DNA of 64,000 bases, taken from assembly GCA_045646965.1 (NCBI GenBank), contig JAZRLR010000006.1, positions 1 through 64,000 of the forward strand, in the 5' to 3' direction. The notes beneath the pieces are model-generated. The model was not told the DNA's origin and did not search any database. It saw only the letters and a program-made list of their open reading frames with translations. Every line of letters begins with the position of its first letter. Within the stretch, counting starts at the first letter, position 1. Source of the stretch: HGM04593 sp045646965. GTDB lineage: Bacteria > Bacteroidota > Bacteroidia > Bacteroidales > Bacteroidaceae. Shown piece after piece: positions 18,417-27,200 of this stretch. Made by a program: the position numbers and the translations under genes.

Positions 18417-18974
18417 TTACTTATGTTTTGCGGGGTCGTAGAGCATAGCTGTGCAGATGCAGTAGCGACGGTCTGTGCGCTCAAGTACATCGTGGTTTAT
18501 GCAACCCTCACAGCCTTTCCAGAAGGCGTCGTCGTCGGTGAGCTCCGAGAAGGGTACGGGCACATAGCCAAGCTCTGTGTTTATCTTCATTACCGCACCG
18601 CCGCTTGTGAGACCAAAGAGCTTTGCCTCGGGCCAGAGCTTGCGCGAGAGGTCGAATGCGGTCTTTTTAATGCGCTTTGCAAGGCCGTGACGGCGGAACT
18701 TGTCCACCACGATGAGGCCCGAATTGGCTACGTAGTGCTTGTTTCCCCAGCTCTCTATGTAGCAGAAACCTGCAAACTCCTCTCCGCAGAGGGCTATAAT
18801 TGCCTTGCCCTCTTTCATCTTCTGCGCAACGTAGTCGTGTGTGCGCTCGGCGATACCTGTGCCGCGCACCTTTGCCGCTGCTCTGATTGTGTCGAGTATC
18901 TCATCGACATATTTCTCGTGTGAGGCATTGGCTATGATTACCTCAATGCCGTCATCATATATTACATTTTCCAT
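18417..18974 (-). CDS. GNAT acyltransferase of the arginine operon, candidate N-acylglutamate synthase
   Basis: A 185-residue GNAT protein. The acyl-CoA binding region is visible as LIVVDKFRRHGLAKRIKKTA. It starts 1 bp after the argR stop and precedes argG, so it is certainly part of the arginine operon. Bacteroidetes lack a classical ArgA and use N-succinylated intermediates; from memory, genetic work in Bacteroides has pointed to a GNAT protein in this position as the glutamate N-succinyltransferase. Here that role rests on context. The four cysteines near the C-terminus (GCEGCINHD, RYCICTAM) are unusual for a GNAT. Confidence 0.8.
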   Translation of the reverse strand: MENVIYDDGIEVIIANASHEKYVDEILDTIRAAAKVRGTGIAERTHDYVAQKMKEGKAIIALCGEEFAGFCYIESWGNKHYVANSGLIVVDKFRRHGLAKRIKKTAFDLSRKLWPEAKLFGLTSGGAVMKINTELGYVPVPFSELTDDDAFWKGCEGCINHDVLERTDRRYCICTAMLYDPAKHK

Positions 18975-18975
18975 T

Positions 18976-19458
18976 TTATATATTGGGTATAATAGTTCTT
19001 AATGCTCGGAGTACAGCTCCACGGCTTGCGTCCTCTGCTATAATAAGCATCACTGTGTCGTCGCCCGCAAGGGTTCCTATAATCTCGGGGAACTCGTAGT
19101 TATCGATGTGATAGGCGAGTGTGCTTGCGTAGCTGGGCTTTGTGTGTATGACAGCTATGTTACCCGAGAATTTTATGGACAGAAAACCGTTTACCTCTTG
19201 CACTGGGGTGATGGGGCGCATTTCGCCGCTCTCTCCCTCGTGACGATATTGATGTGGGCGTGTCAGAACATATCGGTAACGCCCTTGAACACCTACGCTC
19301 TTCACAACCCGCAGCTGGTGAAGGTCGCGCGACAGGGTGGCCTGTGTGAGCTTGAAACCCTCTTTGGCAAGCTCGCTCAACAGCTCCTCCTGGCTGCCTA
19401 TCTCCTGCGTAGAGAGTATGAGGCGTATGGCGTCGAGACGTGAATTTTTTATCTTCAT
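18976..19458 (-). CDS. argR: Arginine repressor
   Basis: A 160-residue transcription factor with an N-terminal winged helix (LTQATLSRDLHQLRVVK) and the C-terminal arginine-binding/oligomerisation domain with the hallmark GTLAGDDTVMLI. The ATG at 19458 is chosen because family sequence begins MKIKNSRLDAIRL; the in-frame extension upstream runs through the promoter region. It heads the arginine operon, so it is probably autoregulated together with argG, argC and argD. Confidence 0.95.
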   Translation of the reverse strand: MKIKNSRLDAIRLILSTQEIGSQEELLSELAKEGFKLTQATLSRDLHQLRVVKSVGVQGRYRYVLTRPHQYRHEGESGEMRPITPVQEVNGFLSIKFSGNIAVIHTKPSYASTLAYHIDNYEFPEIIGTLAGDDTVMLIIAEDASRGAVLRALRTIIPNI

Positions 19459-19484
19459 AATTGTATATTTATTCTTGCGAGCTG

Positions 19485-19517
19485 CAAAAGTAGTATATTT
19501 ACACAATTATGCATAAT
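19485..19517 (-). promoter_or_regulatory. argR operon promoter with candidate ArgR box
   Basis: On the minus strand a -7 element TACTTTTG (19492-19485) fits TAnnTTTG. A 12-bp perfect palindrome ATTATGCATAAT (19506-19517) sits where the -33 element should be and no TTTG is found there. An AT-rich palindrome with a central GC step is the general look of an ArgR half-site pair, so an operator overlapping the promoter is inferred. Confidence 0.5.
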
Positions 19518-19519
19518 AA

Positions 19520-19560
19520 TTTTACCGTTTTTTGCAAGAAATAGCAATAAAACGGTAAAA
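19520..19560. repeat. Long inverted repeat upstream of argR
   Basis: Perfect 12-bp arms TTTTACCGTTTT (19520-19531) and AAAACGGTAAAA (19549-19560) around a 17-base loop that itself holds TTGC / GCAA. It lies between the ino1 terminator and the argR promoter. It could be a second terminator, or an operator or leader element for argR; the sequence does not decide. Confidence 0.6.
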
Positions 19561-19593
19561 AATATGCAACAAAAGTTCTTTGCTGCATATTTT
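19559..19593 (-). terminator. Terminator of ino1
   Basis: 15-bp stem (19559-19573 with 19579-19593) with one G-T pair on the minus strand, loop of 5, followed on the minus strand by a continuous T run. It begins 5 bases past the ino1 stop. Confidence 0.85.
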
Positions 19594-19598
19594 GTCTG

Positions 19599-20900
19599 TC
19601 AATCGAGCTCCTGGTCGGCTTCGTACCCTGCAAATTCCCTTATCTTGTTCTTGAGCATTGCAAACTGCTTGAACAGGTCGTGAACGGGTTTATCGCCATC
19701 TTTGTGCATAGGCGCCTTGCAGTAGAACGACATAAATTCCTGTATGCCGCACTCGCCTGCGCGCAGTGCAATGTCGCTGAAGAGCACGAGGTCGAGCACC
19801 AGTGGGGCTGCAAGAATGGAGTCTCGGCAAAGGAAGTTCACCTTAATTGTCATAGGGTAGCCCATCCATCCGAAAATATCTATATTGTCCCAGCTCTCCT
19901 TCTCGTCGCCGCGGGGAGGGTAGTAGTTAATTCTCACCTTGTGATATATGTCCGAGTAGAGGTCGGGGTAGACGTCGCTGTCGAGGATATTGTCGAGAGC
20001 CGATGTCTTGCTGCGGCGTTTGGTCTCAAAGTTCTCGGGGTTGTCGAGCACCACGCCGTCGCGGTTGCCCAGGATATTTGTCGAGAACCAGCCTGTCACA
20101 CCCAACTGACGGGTGAAGAAGGCAGGCGCAAGCACTGTCTTCATCATTGTCTGGCCGCTCTTGAAGTCCTTGCCTGTGATGGGGACTTTTGTCTCCTCGG
20201 CAAGCTCCCACATTGCGGGTATGTCTATGCACAGGTTGGGCGCACCCATCACATAGGGGCATCCCTCGCGCATAGCTGCGTAGGCGTAGCACATACTTGG
20301 TGCGATGCGTGCTGTGTCGTCGGCTTTCATAGCCTCTTCAAAGGCTGCAACGCTGCCGTGAACCTGCTCGTCGCGGGGTATATATTTTTCAGTGCTCGCA
20401 ATCCATATAACGACCACTCTGTCGCAATTGTTTTCTTTCTTAAAACTGCGTATATCCTCGCGCAACTGCTCGGTGAGCTCCCATCGGCTGCCGCCGGTTT
20501 TTACATTGGGGCCGTCTATGTTTGTGGCATAGCTCTTGTCAAAGAGGGCCTTGTATGGGCGAATGGCCTTCAGCTCCTCTTTCACGGGCTCGATGTCCTG
20601 CTGCTTGAGTACGCCCGCCTTTACAGCCGCGTCGTATGCGTCATCTTCGTATAAATCCCACGCTCCGAACACAATGTCGTCGAGTGAGGCAACGGGCACA
20701 ATATCCTTCACCTCCTTATACACTTTTTCGCTGCCGCGTCCCAAGCGCATAATGCCCTCGCAGGCAAACGAGCCGGTGGGGCGTGAAAGTCCCTTGCGTG
20801 CCATCAACGTACCAATTATTGTAGTAGTGGTAACTGCTCCCAGTCCCACGCACATAACTCCTAATTTTCCGTTTGCGGGTTTTACCCTGTTTCCTTTCAT
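19599..20900 (-). CDS. ino1: Inositol-3-phosphate synthase (myo-inositol-phosphate synthase)
   Basis: NAD-dependent enzyme that cyclises glucose 6-phosphate to inositol phosphate. It has the N-terminal Rossmann segment MCVGLGAVTTTTIIG and the family blocks NVKTGGSRWELTEQL, VVVIWIASTEKY, GKDFKSGQTMMKT and GWFSTNILGNRDG. The 433-residue length is in the range of bacterial members. In gut Bacteroides this enzyme feeds inositol phospholipids and sphingolipids; no phosphatidylinositol synthase or phosphatase gene is adjacent here, so the destination of the inositol cannot be read from context. It is monocistronic, with its own terminator and a long inverted repeat upstream. Confidence 0.94.
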   Translation of the reverse strand: MKGNRVKPANGKLGVMCVGLGAVTTTTIIGTLMARKGLSRPTGSFACEGIMRLGRGSEKVYKEVKDIVPVASLDDIVFGAWDLYEDDAYDAAVKAGVLKQQDIEPVKEELKAIRPYKALFDKSYATNIDGPNVKTGGSRWELTEQLREDIRSFKKENNCDRVVVIWIASTEKYIPRDEQVHGSVAAFEEAMKADDTARIAPSMCYAYAAMREGCPYVMGAPNLCIDIPAMWELAEETKVPITGKDFKSGQTMMKTVLAPAFFTRQLGVTGWFSTNILGNRDGVVLDNPENFETKRRSKTSALDNILDSDVYPDLYSDIYHKVRINYYPPRGDEKESWDNIDIFGWMGYPMTIKVNFLCRDSILAAPLVLDLVLFSDIALRAGECGIQEFMSFYCKAPMHKDGDKPVHDLFKQFAMLKNKIREFAGYEADQELD

Positions 20901-20917
20901 AATTTTATATTATTCTT

Positions 20918-20968
20918 CCAAATATTAGGCAAAGGAACTGCTTTTTATTGAACTTACCTAATATTTGG
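20918..20968. repeat. 12-bp perfect inverted repeat upstream of ino1
   Basis: Arms CCAAATATTAGG (20918-20929) and CCTAATATTTGG (20957-20968) are exact complements separated by 27 bases. A -7-like TTCCTTTG (minus strand) lies between them, directly against the inner edge of the proximal arm. The lack of a T run argues against a simple terminator. An operator pair around the ino1 promoter, or the hairpin end of the lpdA transcript, are both possible. Confidence 0.6.
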
Positions 20969-21012
20969 CCGATTGTTCGCCGTTTTTTTTAAAATATCTC
21001 AAAAAGTTTCCG

Positions 21013-22374
21013 TCAGGCAAGGCCGAAGAGTCCCTCTTTTATAATCTCGCTCACCGTGGGGTGGGGGAATATCGTGCGGCGCAGATTCTCCACCGTAAGC
21101 CCGTTTGTTATGGCCATACAGGCTGCGCAGATAAATTCTCCCGAGGGGTTGCCGAGCATCTGCACGCCGATGATTTTATCTTCTTTGTCGGCGAGTATCT
21201 TACACAAACCCATCTGCCCCTCGTTCTCGGCCACGAAGCGCCCCGAGAAGGTCATCGGCAGCTTGCTTATGCGGTACTCTATGCCCTGCGCGGTTGCCTG
21301 CTCCTCGGTGAGGCCCACGCTGCTCACCTCGGGGTTGGTATATACTATGCCTGGGATGGCGTTATACTCCATTTTGTCCTCTATGCCCACGATGTGGTTC
21401 ACTGCCACCTCGGCCTCGCGGCTTGCGGTGTGGGCGAGGAGCGAGAAGCCTGTGACATCGCCTGCGGCATAGACATTGGGCATTGTAGTCTGCATATATT
21501 CGTTTACTTTTATGCCGCGGTCGGCCTCCACGGCAAGGTTCTCGAGCCCGAATCCGCCGAGCACGGCGCGTCGTCCCACGCTCATAAGAATCTTCTCTCC
21601 CTCGGCGGTGAGCGCGTTGCCCTCGCTGTCGGTGTAGTGTACGGTGCTACCCTCTATGGCTGTCACCTTGCATCCGAGGCAGAATTTAACCCCTTTCTTG
21701 GCATATATGCCGCGTAGCATTTCTGCAATCTCCTTGTCCATTCCTCCCAGAATCTCGGGCAACATCTCTATCACCGTCACGGGTATTCCCAAGCTGTTGT
21801 AGAAACTTGCAAACTCCATACCTATGACTCCGCCGCCTATTACCACAAGGCTCTCGGGTGCTGCGGTGAGTGCGAGTATCTCGCGGTTTGTGAGCACAGC
21901 CTCGTTACCTTCTACGCCGGGGATAGGGGGCACAAAGGCCTCGCTACCCGTGCAGATGAGCAGGCGTGCAGCTTCGTAGCTCTCTCCGTTGCAGGATATG
22001 ACTATGCGGCACTCGTTGCCGCTCTCTATGAACGCATCGCCACGCACCACCTCCACGTTGTGTTGCTCCATCTTCATTTTTATGCCCGCTACGAGCTTGC
22101 GCACTACCTTTGTTTTGCGGTCGGCAATCTTTTTGTAGTCGTAGGCGGCGTTTTCTGCCGTCACGCCATACTTCTTGCCACCTTGCGCGTGCTCATACAT
22201 CTTTGCGCTGTAAAGCAGGGTTTTTGTGGGAATGCATCCCTCGTTGAGGCACACGCCGCCAAGTTCCTTTTTTTCGAAGAGGATTGTCTTTAATCCTTTT
22301 GCTCCTGCGTTTTCTGCTGCCACGTATCCGGCAGGGCCGCCGCCGATTATTGCAATGTCGTACATAGTTGTCAT
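21013..22374 (-). CDS. lpdA: Dihydrolipoyl dehydrogenase
   Basis: Flavoprotein (E3) that reoxidises dihydrolipoamide in 2-oxoacid dehydrogenase complexes or the glycine cleavage system. It has the FAD motif IIGGGPAGYVAA, redox cysteines Cys42 and Cys47 in GGVCLNEGCIPTK, the NAD motif VVIGGGVIGMEFASF, and the C-terminal His438/Glu443 pair in FPHPTVSEII. Length 453 is normal. A second in-frame ATG at 22365 is equally plausible. It is the last gene of an operon with two uncharacterised genes and has no E1, E2 or GcvH neighbour, so the partner complex is unknown. Confidence 0.94.
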   Translation of the reverse strand: MTTMYDIAIIGGGPAGYVAAENAGAKGLKTILFEKKELGGVCLNEGCIPTKTLLYSAKMYEHAQGGKKYGVTAENAAYDYKKIADRKTKVVRKLVAGIKMKMEQHNVEVVRGDAFIESGNECRIVISCNGESYEAARLLICTGSEAFVPPIPGVEGNEAVLTNREILALTAAPESLVVIGGGVIGMEFASFYNSLGIPVTVIEMLPEILGGMDKEIAEMLRGIYAKKGVKFCLGCKVTAIEGSTVHYTDSEGNALTAEGEKILMSVGRRAVLGGFGLENLAVEADRGIKVNEYMQTTMPNVYAAGDVTGFSLLAHTASREAEVAVNHIVGIEDKMEYNAIPGIVYTNPEVSSVGLTEEQATAQGIEYRISKLPMTFSGRFVAENEGQMGLCKILADKEDKIIGVQMLGNPSGEFICAACMAITNGLTVENLRRTIFPHPTVSEIIKEGLFGLA

Positions 22375-22392
22375 ATAGTTGTTATGAGTTTT

Positions 22393-23418
22393 TTAGTGTG
22401 CTTTAATCCAATGCCTTATAACGTCGATAAGCTCTGCCTGCATATATGTGCCATCGCTTCCTGCAGCATTTTGTTGAAAATCATCGATGCGCCACCCGCC
22501 AGCTTCGGAGACTATATACACCGTCAAGTCGAAGCTCCGCTCAAAGGTATCGTCGATGTAGTGCTTTGCTGTCACCACAGCACTGTACCTCGCGCACCCG
22601 GCGTCGTCTGTTTTTTTTGCAGGTGTCACGCTGTAGTTTACGGTGGTCTCATCTTGCAAAGCTCCCCACACGCTGCCGCCCCAAATCATTTCGCCAAGTT
22701 TGCACTCCCAGTATCGCACTTCGTTGTATATGCTTTTAAAGTGCTGTGAGCAGAATCTGTTTACAAAATCCTGTTCGTCATAGCAGCCTTTAGTGCTGTT
22801 GTGGTTTTTTTCAATCTCGTTGAACACATTTTTCAGGTGTGTGGTAATCTCTTTCTCCGCGTTTGGGGTGCGGGTAATGCCTTCTGCATACGGTTCCCTT
22901 TTTGGGGGAAATAAATCGCAGGCCTCGAGCAGAGTCTCTTTCATCAGCTCCGTGTCGGGGACTTCGTCTTCTATGAAGTCGTCGATGCACCAACCCTCGC
23001 CGTCGGGTATTACAAGCACATCATACTTTATCTGTTGTATATCTTTGTCGGTGTACTCGGCGACGATGGTTGCGCGGTAACTCTTTTTGGTGTCGCTGTC
23101 GCTTTTGCGCACATTAACCACCTTGTATGCAGCTGTTGCAAAATAGTCGTTTGTGCGGTACCAAATATCGCCACCGCCGAAGCGGAAAAGGCACTCTCTT
23201 ATAATCTCTGTTTCCCAACGACGTGTCTCGTGGTAGAACTCTTTGTAGCGTTCCGAGCAATATTCTTCGAGCAATAGGCTGTCTCCCGTGCACAGGTTAT
23301 TAGCGCAGTGCTCCACACGGTTATATACTTTTTGCAGAAAACACTCCACAGCCTTCTCGTTCTGCGCACATACGGGCAGAGCAAGAAACAGCGCGAGGAT
23401 GATTGCTTGTTTTTTCAT
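22393..23418 (-). CDS. Secreted protein with two tandem DUF3828-like domains
   Basis: 341 residues with a signal peptide (LALPVCA, cleavage before QNEK). The mature part is an internal duplication. Unit 1 (about 20-170) and unit 2 (about 185-340) share an N-terminal helix, LEEYCSERYKEFYHETRRWE versus VNRFCSQHFKSIYNEVRYWE, and a C-terminal strand, GEGWCIDDF versus AGGWRIDDF. This resembles the DUF3828/NTF2-like pattern of small periplasmic proteins, but I could not run a search. It sits 5 bp after a membrane protein gene and 18 bp before lpdA. No function is known to me. Confidence 0.7.
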   Translation of the reverse strand: MKKQAIILALFLALPVCAQNEKAVECFLQKVYNRVEHCANNLCTGDSLLLEEYCSERYKEFYHETRRWETEIIRECLFRFGGGDIWYRTNDYFATAAYKVVNVRKSDSDTKKSYRATIVAEYTDKDIQQIKYDVLVIPDGEGWCIDDFIEDEVPDTELMKETLLEACDLFPPKREPYAEGITRTPNAEKEITTHLKNVFNEIEKNHNSTKGCYDEQDFVNRFCSQHFKSIYNEVRYWECKLGEMIWGGSVWGALQDETTVNYSVTPAKKTDDAGCARYSAVVTAKHYIDDTFERSFDLTVYIVSEAGGWRIDDFQQNAAGSDGTYMQAELIDVIRHWIKAH

Positions 23419-23423
23419 ATTAA

Positions 23424-24077
23424 TTACTTGTTTTTTCTCTCAAAGCGCTCCTCTTTCCACGCAATCTTTCCGGCGTGCAGCGCAAATATGATATACAAAT
23501 ATACCGCAGCGTCTATAATAACCATAATAAATCCGTGGTATATACCCCACACCAAGAGAACTATATCGCCTAAAAGGAGCAGTACAAAAAATACTCTCCA
23601 AGTATTTAGCTCCTTCGATGTGTGGGAGTAGCGCAGAGCCATCTGTGTGGGTAGTTTGGTGTGTGGCAGGGCTGCGAGGAATATGAGGTTTGTAGCAATG
23701 GCCAAGTATGCAGTGAGTACCAGCGCAACATATATGCCGAACATAAGAAACTCATCGTTGGAGGTAAAGCGCTCGTGTACTATCTGTGCCAAGAGAGCTG
23801 TTATATGTGCGATGTTCAGCAGCAGGAAAAGTTTCCACCCCTCTATTGCTTTTATTCTTGCGAAATGCTCCCACTTCCTTATCTTGAAAGCCATTTGAAA
23901 CAGGGTAAAAACCACACCTGTGGTGAGTATACCCACGCCGAAATTAAGTATGTCGCAGCCAAGTATTACCTGTGTGGAACCCTCGTTGATAAATGCGATG
24001 CCTGTGGGAATGGCGGTAGCTCCTGCCAGGAGCAGCAGAGCGGCTGCCGCGATGGGGGATGTGAGATTCTTGAACAT
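23424..24077 (-). CDS. Uncharacterised integral membrane protein
   Basis: 217 residues with about six hydrophobic helices, including SPIAAAALLLLAGATAIP, YVALVLTAYLAIATNLIFLA and VFFVLLLLGDIVLLVWGIYH, and a short Lys-rich cytoplasmic tail (KEERFERKNK). I chose the ATG at 24077 (MFKNLTSP), which gives a short leader after the predicted promoter; the longer frame starts upstream of that promoter. No recognisable motif. It is the first gene of the operon with the duplicated secreted protein and lpdA. Confidence 0.7.
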   Translation of the reverse strand: MFKNLTSPIAAAALLLLAGATAIPTGIAFINEGSTQVILGCDILNFGVGILTTGVVFTLFQMAFKIRKWEHFARIKAIEGWKLFLLLNIAHITALLAQIVHERFTSNDEFLMFGIYVALVLTAYLAIATNLIFLAALPHTKLPTQMALRYSHTSKELNTWRVFFVLLLLGDIVLLVWGIYHGFIMVIIDAAVYLYIIFALHAGKIAWKEERFERKNK

Positions 24078-24099
24078 AACGCAAAATTTTCTTCTTGTG

Positions 24100-24131
24100 C
24101 GAATATAGTGAATCACTTTCTCAAATGCAAA
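24100..24131 (-). promoter_or_regulatory. Promoter of the membrane-protein / lpdA operon
   Basis: On the minus strand, TTTG (24131-24128), 20-base spacer and TATATTCG (24107-24100), one mismatch from TAnnTTTG. It leaves a leader of about 16 bases before the ATG at 24077. Confidence 0.5.
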
Positions 24132-24183
24132 GCAAACGGCAAATTTGTTGTGAAACCCTGCTGTGACAGAGCAGGTAAAAAAT

Positions 24184-24217
24184 AGCCCGGCGAGCTCTTT
24201 GAAAGCTCGCCGGGGCT
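24184..24217 (-). terminator. Terminator of the GH20-GH33 gene
   Basis: GC-rich stem AGCCCCGGCGAGCT / AGCTCGCCGGGCT on the minus strand (one bulged base) followed by ATTTTTTACC. It lies 22 bp past the stop. Confidence 0.88.
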
Positions 24218-24238
24218 GTTTAAATGGAGTGTATGCTT

Positions 24239-27200
24239 TTAAAATATCACTTTTTTGTTCTTGTAGATGAAGATACCCTTTGCTGGGGTGTTCACCTTGC
24301 GTCCGAAGAGGTCGTATACACTCTCCTCGTCTGCAGCCTCGTCGGTGATATCCTCAATGCCGGTGGTGCCGTTGAAGCGGAAGAAGAGAGCCTCTGCTGC
24401 GTCGCTCACATTCATATACATCTTGAATGCGTTGATGTGTGTGCCGTTGTATCTGCGCAGAACTATGCCGTTCTCTGCATCTGCGTCTGTCTGCAGGGTG
24501 TAGGGGTTGCCGAGCGAGCTTGTGGCAATCTTCTCAATGGTTCCCTCGAGCACATTGTCGGCAATTGTCGCCTCGCTCTTTGTTATGGCAAAGTTGTGGG
24601 TGCCCTGTGCAGCTTTCAATATCACGGCTGTGTTTGCGGGAATCACGCCATCCTCGATTGCTGCGAGGTCGATGTATTCGCCGTTGCGCACAGCGGTGTA
24701 GGCTGTCACCTCGGCAGGAATCTCAAGTGCCACGGGGGCATAGAGGGTTGAATAGCCTGTGGTGCCCACTTTCACGGGAAGCTCTTTAACCTCAATAACC
24801 TTCCAGTCGCAGTTGTTTGGGGCGTAGTTGGTGTTGCGGTCTACACGGTTGCCGTTGTCATATACATACTTTGCTGCGCCGCTGTAGTCGGTGTGCAATG
24901 TGAAGTAGTTGTAGTTGCCGCTCTCGGCGTTGCGGAACTCTATGGTCTGTCCGTTGCTTGCGCCTATACCTCCGATGCAGCGTGTGCCGTTGGTGTATGT
25001 ACCCTCGCTGTAGCTCAAGAGCTTGCTCTGGGCGGTGAGGTAGAAGATTGTGGTGGCTGTTGTGCCGTCGGCAATCATAGACATCTGTCCCGATGCTGTG
25101 TCGTAGGGGTTGGCACCATTCATATAGTTACCCGATACACGGCCCTGCAGACGGTAGAACGCTTCGCTCTTGGGGGCGGGGAAGGCTGCTGCCTTCACCT
25201 CATCGCTCATAACCTCGGAGAGGTCGATGGGTACATATACGATATTATAGGCAAATGTGCCGTCGTCGGGGTCCTCCTCAAAGAGGAAACCTATGGTCTT
25301 TCCGTCGGGCAGAAGAGTCATTGTAGAGTAGGCCGAGCCTATGTGTGACACCTGAATGAGCTCTGACCATCCTGTGGCAATCTCGGCCGAGGTGTACTTC
25401 TTGTCTTCTATTACCTTATAATATATAGCTACGTTACTACGGTCTTTGCCCTGATAGCCGCGCTTGGGTATAGACTGCAAGAGCACGTTGCCCACACGCA
25501 TAAGCTCGCCGTTGCAGTCGCTCGCGCCGAAGTTGCTCGAAGCCACGCCGTTCCAGCTACCCTCGCCATTGGCCTTGTCGGTGAAACTGAACACGTTGAA
25601 GTAGCGGCCGCCGCCTCTGCGCACGCTCACCATAAGGTCGCCGTTGGGCAGCTCCTCCACCTTGGTCTCGTTACCCGCCGAGCAGGCCATACCGTTCTCT
25701 ATGCCTCCCAGAATGTTCCAGCTCTCGCCGAAGTTATCCGAGTAAACCACATAGTTGGGGTAGCTGTTGTTTCCGTCGTCGTTGAGCACCACAACGCCGT
25801 ATATACGATAATACTCGGCACCCTCTTTCTTGTAGCTCGACTGCAGCAGACGTCCCGAAGTGAGGAACAAACTGTATGCAGTGGGGAAGAGGGCATCCTC
25901 CTGTCCCAGGAAGTCGCCTGTTACATCGCTTATCTCCCAGGTATCGCCGTCGTCTATTGTAACGATGCGTGCCACGCTGTTGTGGCTTGTAGATGTAGCC
26001 CAGTTGAAGCGCTGTTTACCTGCTACGGCCATAACGAGGGTTTTGTTACTCTCGCGGTCGCTCACCACGGCTGCGTCGCCAAAGCCCACGTTAAAGACAT
26101 TGCTGTTTCCGCCCTGTCCGTCGGCTACATAGTCCTCCTCGGTCCAGCTTATGCCGTCCCAGTCGAAGTAGCTTGCCGTGCTGCGGCGGAACATAATATC
26201 AACCTCTCCCATACCTATATCGTCGCCGCAGGTGCGGTAGTCGCTTATGGCGATAACCTTGCCGCTCTTTGTGACGGTTATCGCAGGTATGCGGTAGGGA
26301 GCGTTTGTGCTCTCCTTGCGATACCAGAAGAGATACTGATATTTATTTTCGGTGTCTATGCCGTACTTGGCGGTTATAGTGAGGTCGCCGTCAAATGTGT
26401 AGTTTGTGAAATCGGTGGCTGTGGTCTCCTCGCCCTTGAAGAAACCTGTGTGGGTGTATCCACGGTAGAGCCAGGGCTCTGTGAGGGTGAAGGTACCCAG
26501 AGGCAGGTACACTGTTTTGCTTGTCTCGCCCAGCTTTAATATGGCATTTCCTGTTGTGCCGTTGCTGCTGAACGCCACCTCGGCTATGCGGGTGTTTGTG
26601 GGCAGGGGCTGTGTGCCATCTACCGCGACATTCAGTGTGAGGCAGCCCAGAACCTCAAAGTTCCACCAACCGCCGGTGTCTCCTGCGTTATACAATTTTA
26701 TGTTGTAGCCCTTGCCGCCGTAGGCGTTCAAGGTCATATTTGTGTTTTCGCTCGGAACGATGGCATATCCGCTGGTTTTCTTTACAAGTTTCCAGGTTGT
26801 GGCGTTGGCAACTGCGGTCATTGTGGCTGCTGTGCCCTCGGTAGTTGCCGACACGTTGAGGGCGTATGCGCTGCCTGCTGCCTCGTTCTGCAGTTTGAAG
26901 CCGTCGGCAGTGCCCACAAGGTACCACACCTCGCGTGCGCTCTGTATGTTTGCAGGGTGTGTAGTTCCTGCCGCACCGTCGAAGTTGGTCTGGTTTGCTA
27001 TTCCTGCGGTGTAGTTGTTATCGTTCACCATTCTCATACGCACCTTCTTTTCGCCAAAAGCCGAGGAGAATACCGCGAGCTCAAATTTCGCATATATAAC
27101 TTGGTCGGCGGTGAGCTCGCTTATCTCGGTGACAGGTACGCTGTGTGCCTCGTCGCTGAAGAAGCCTACGAAGCTGTATATGGGGTTGCACGATACCATA

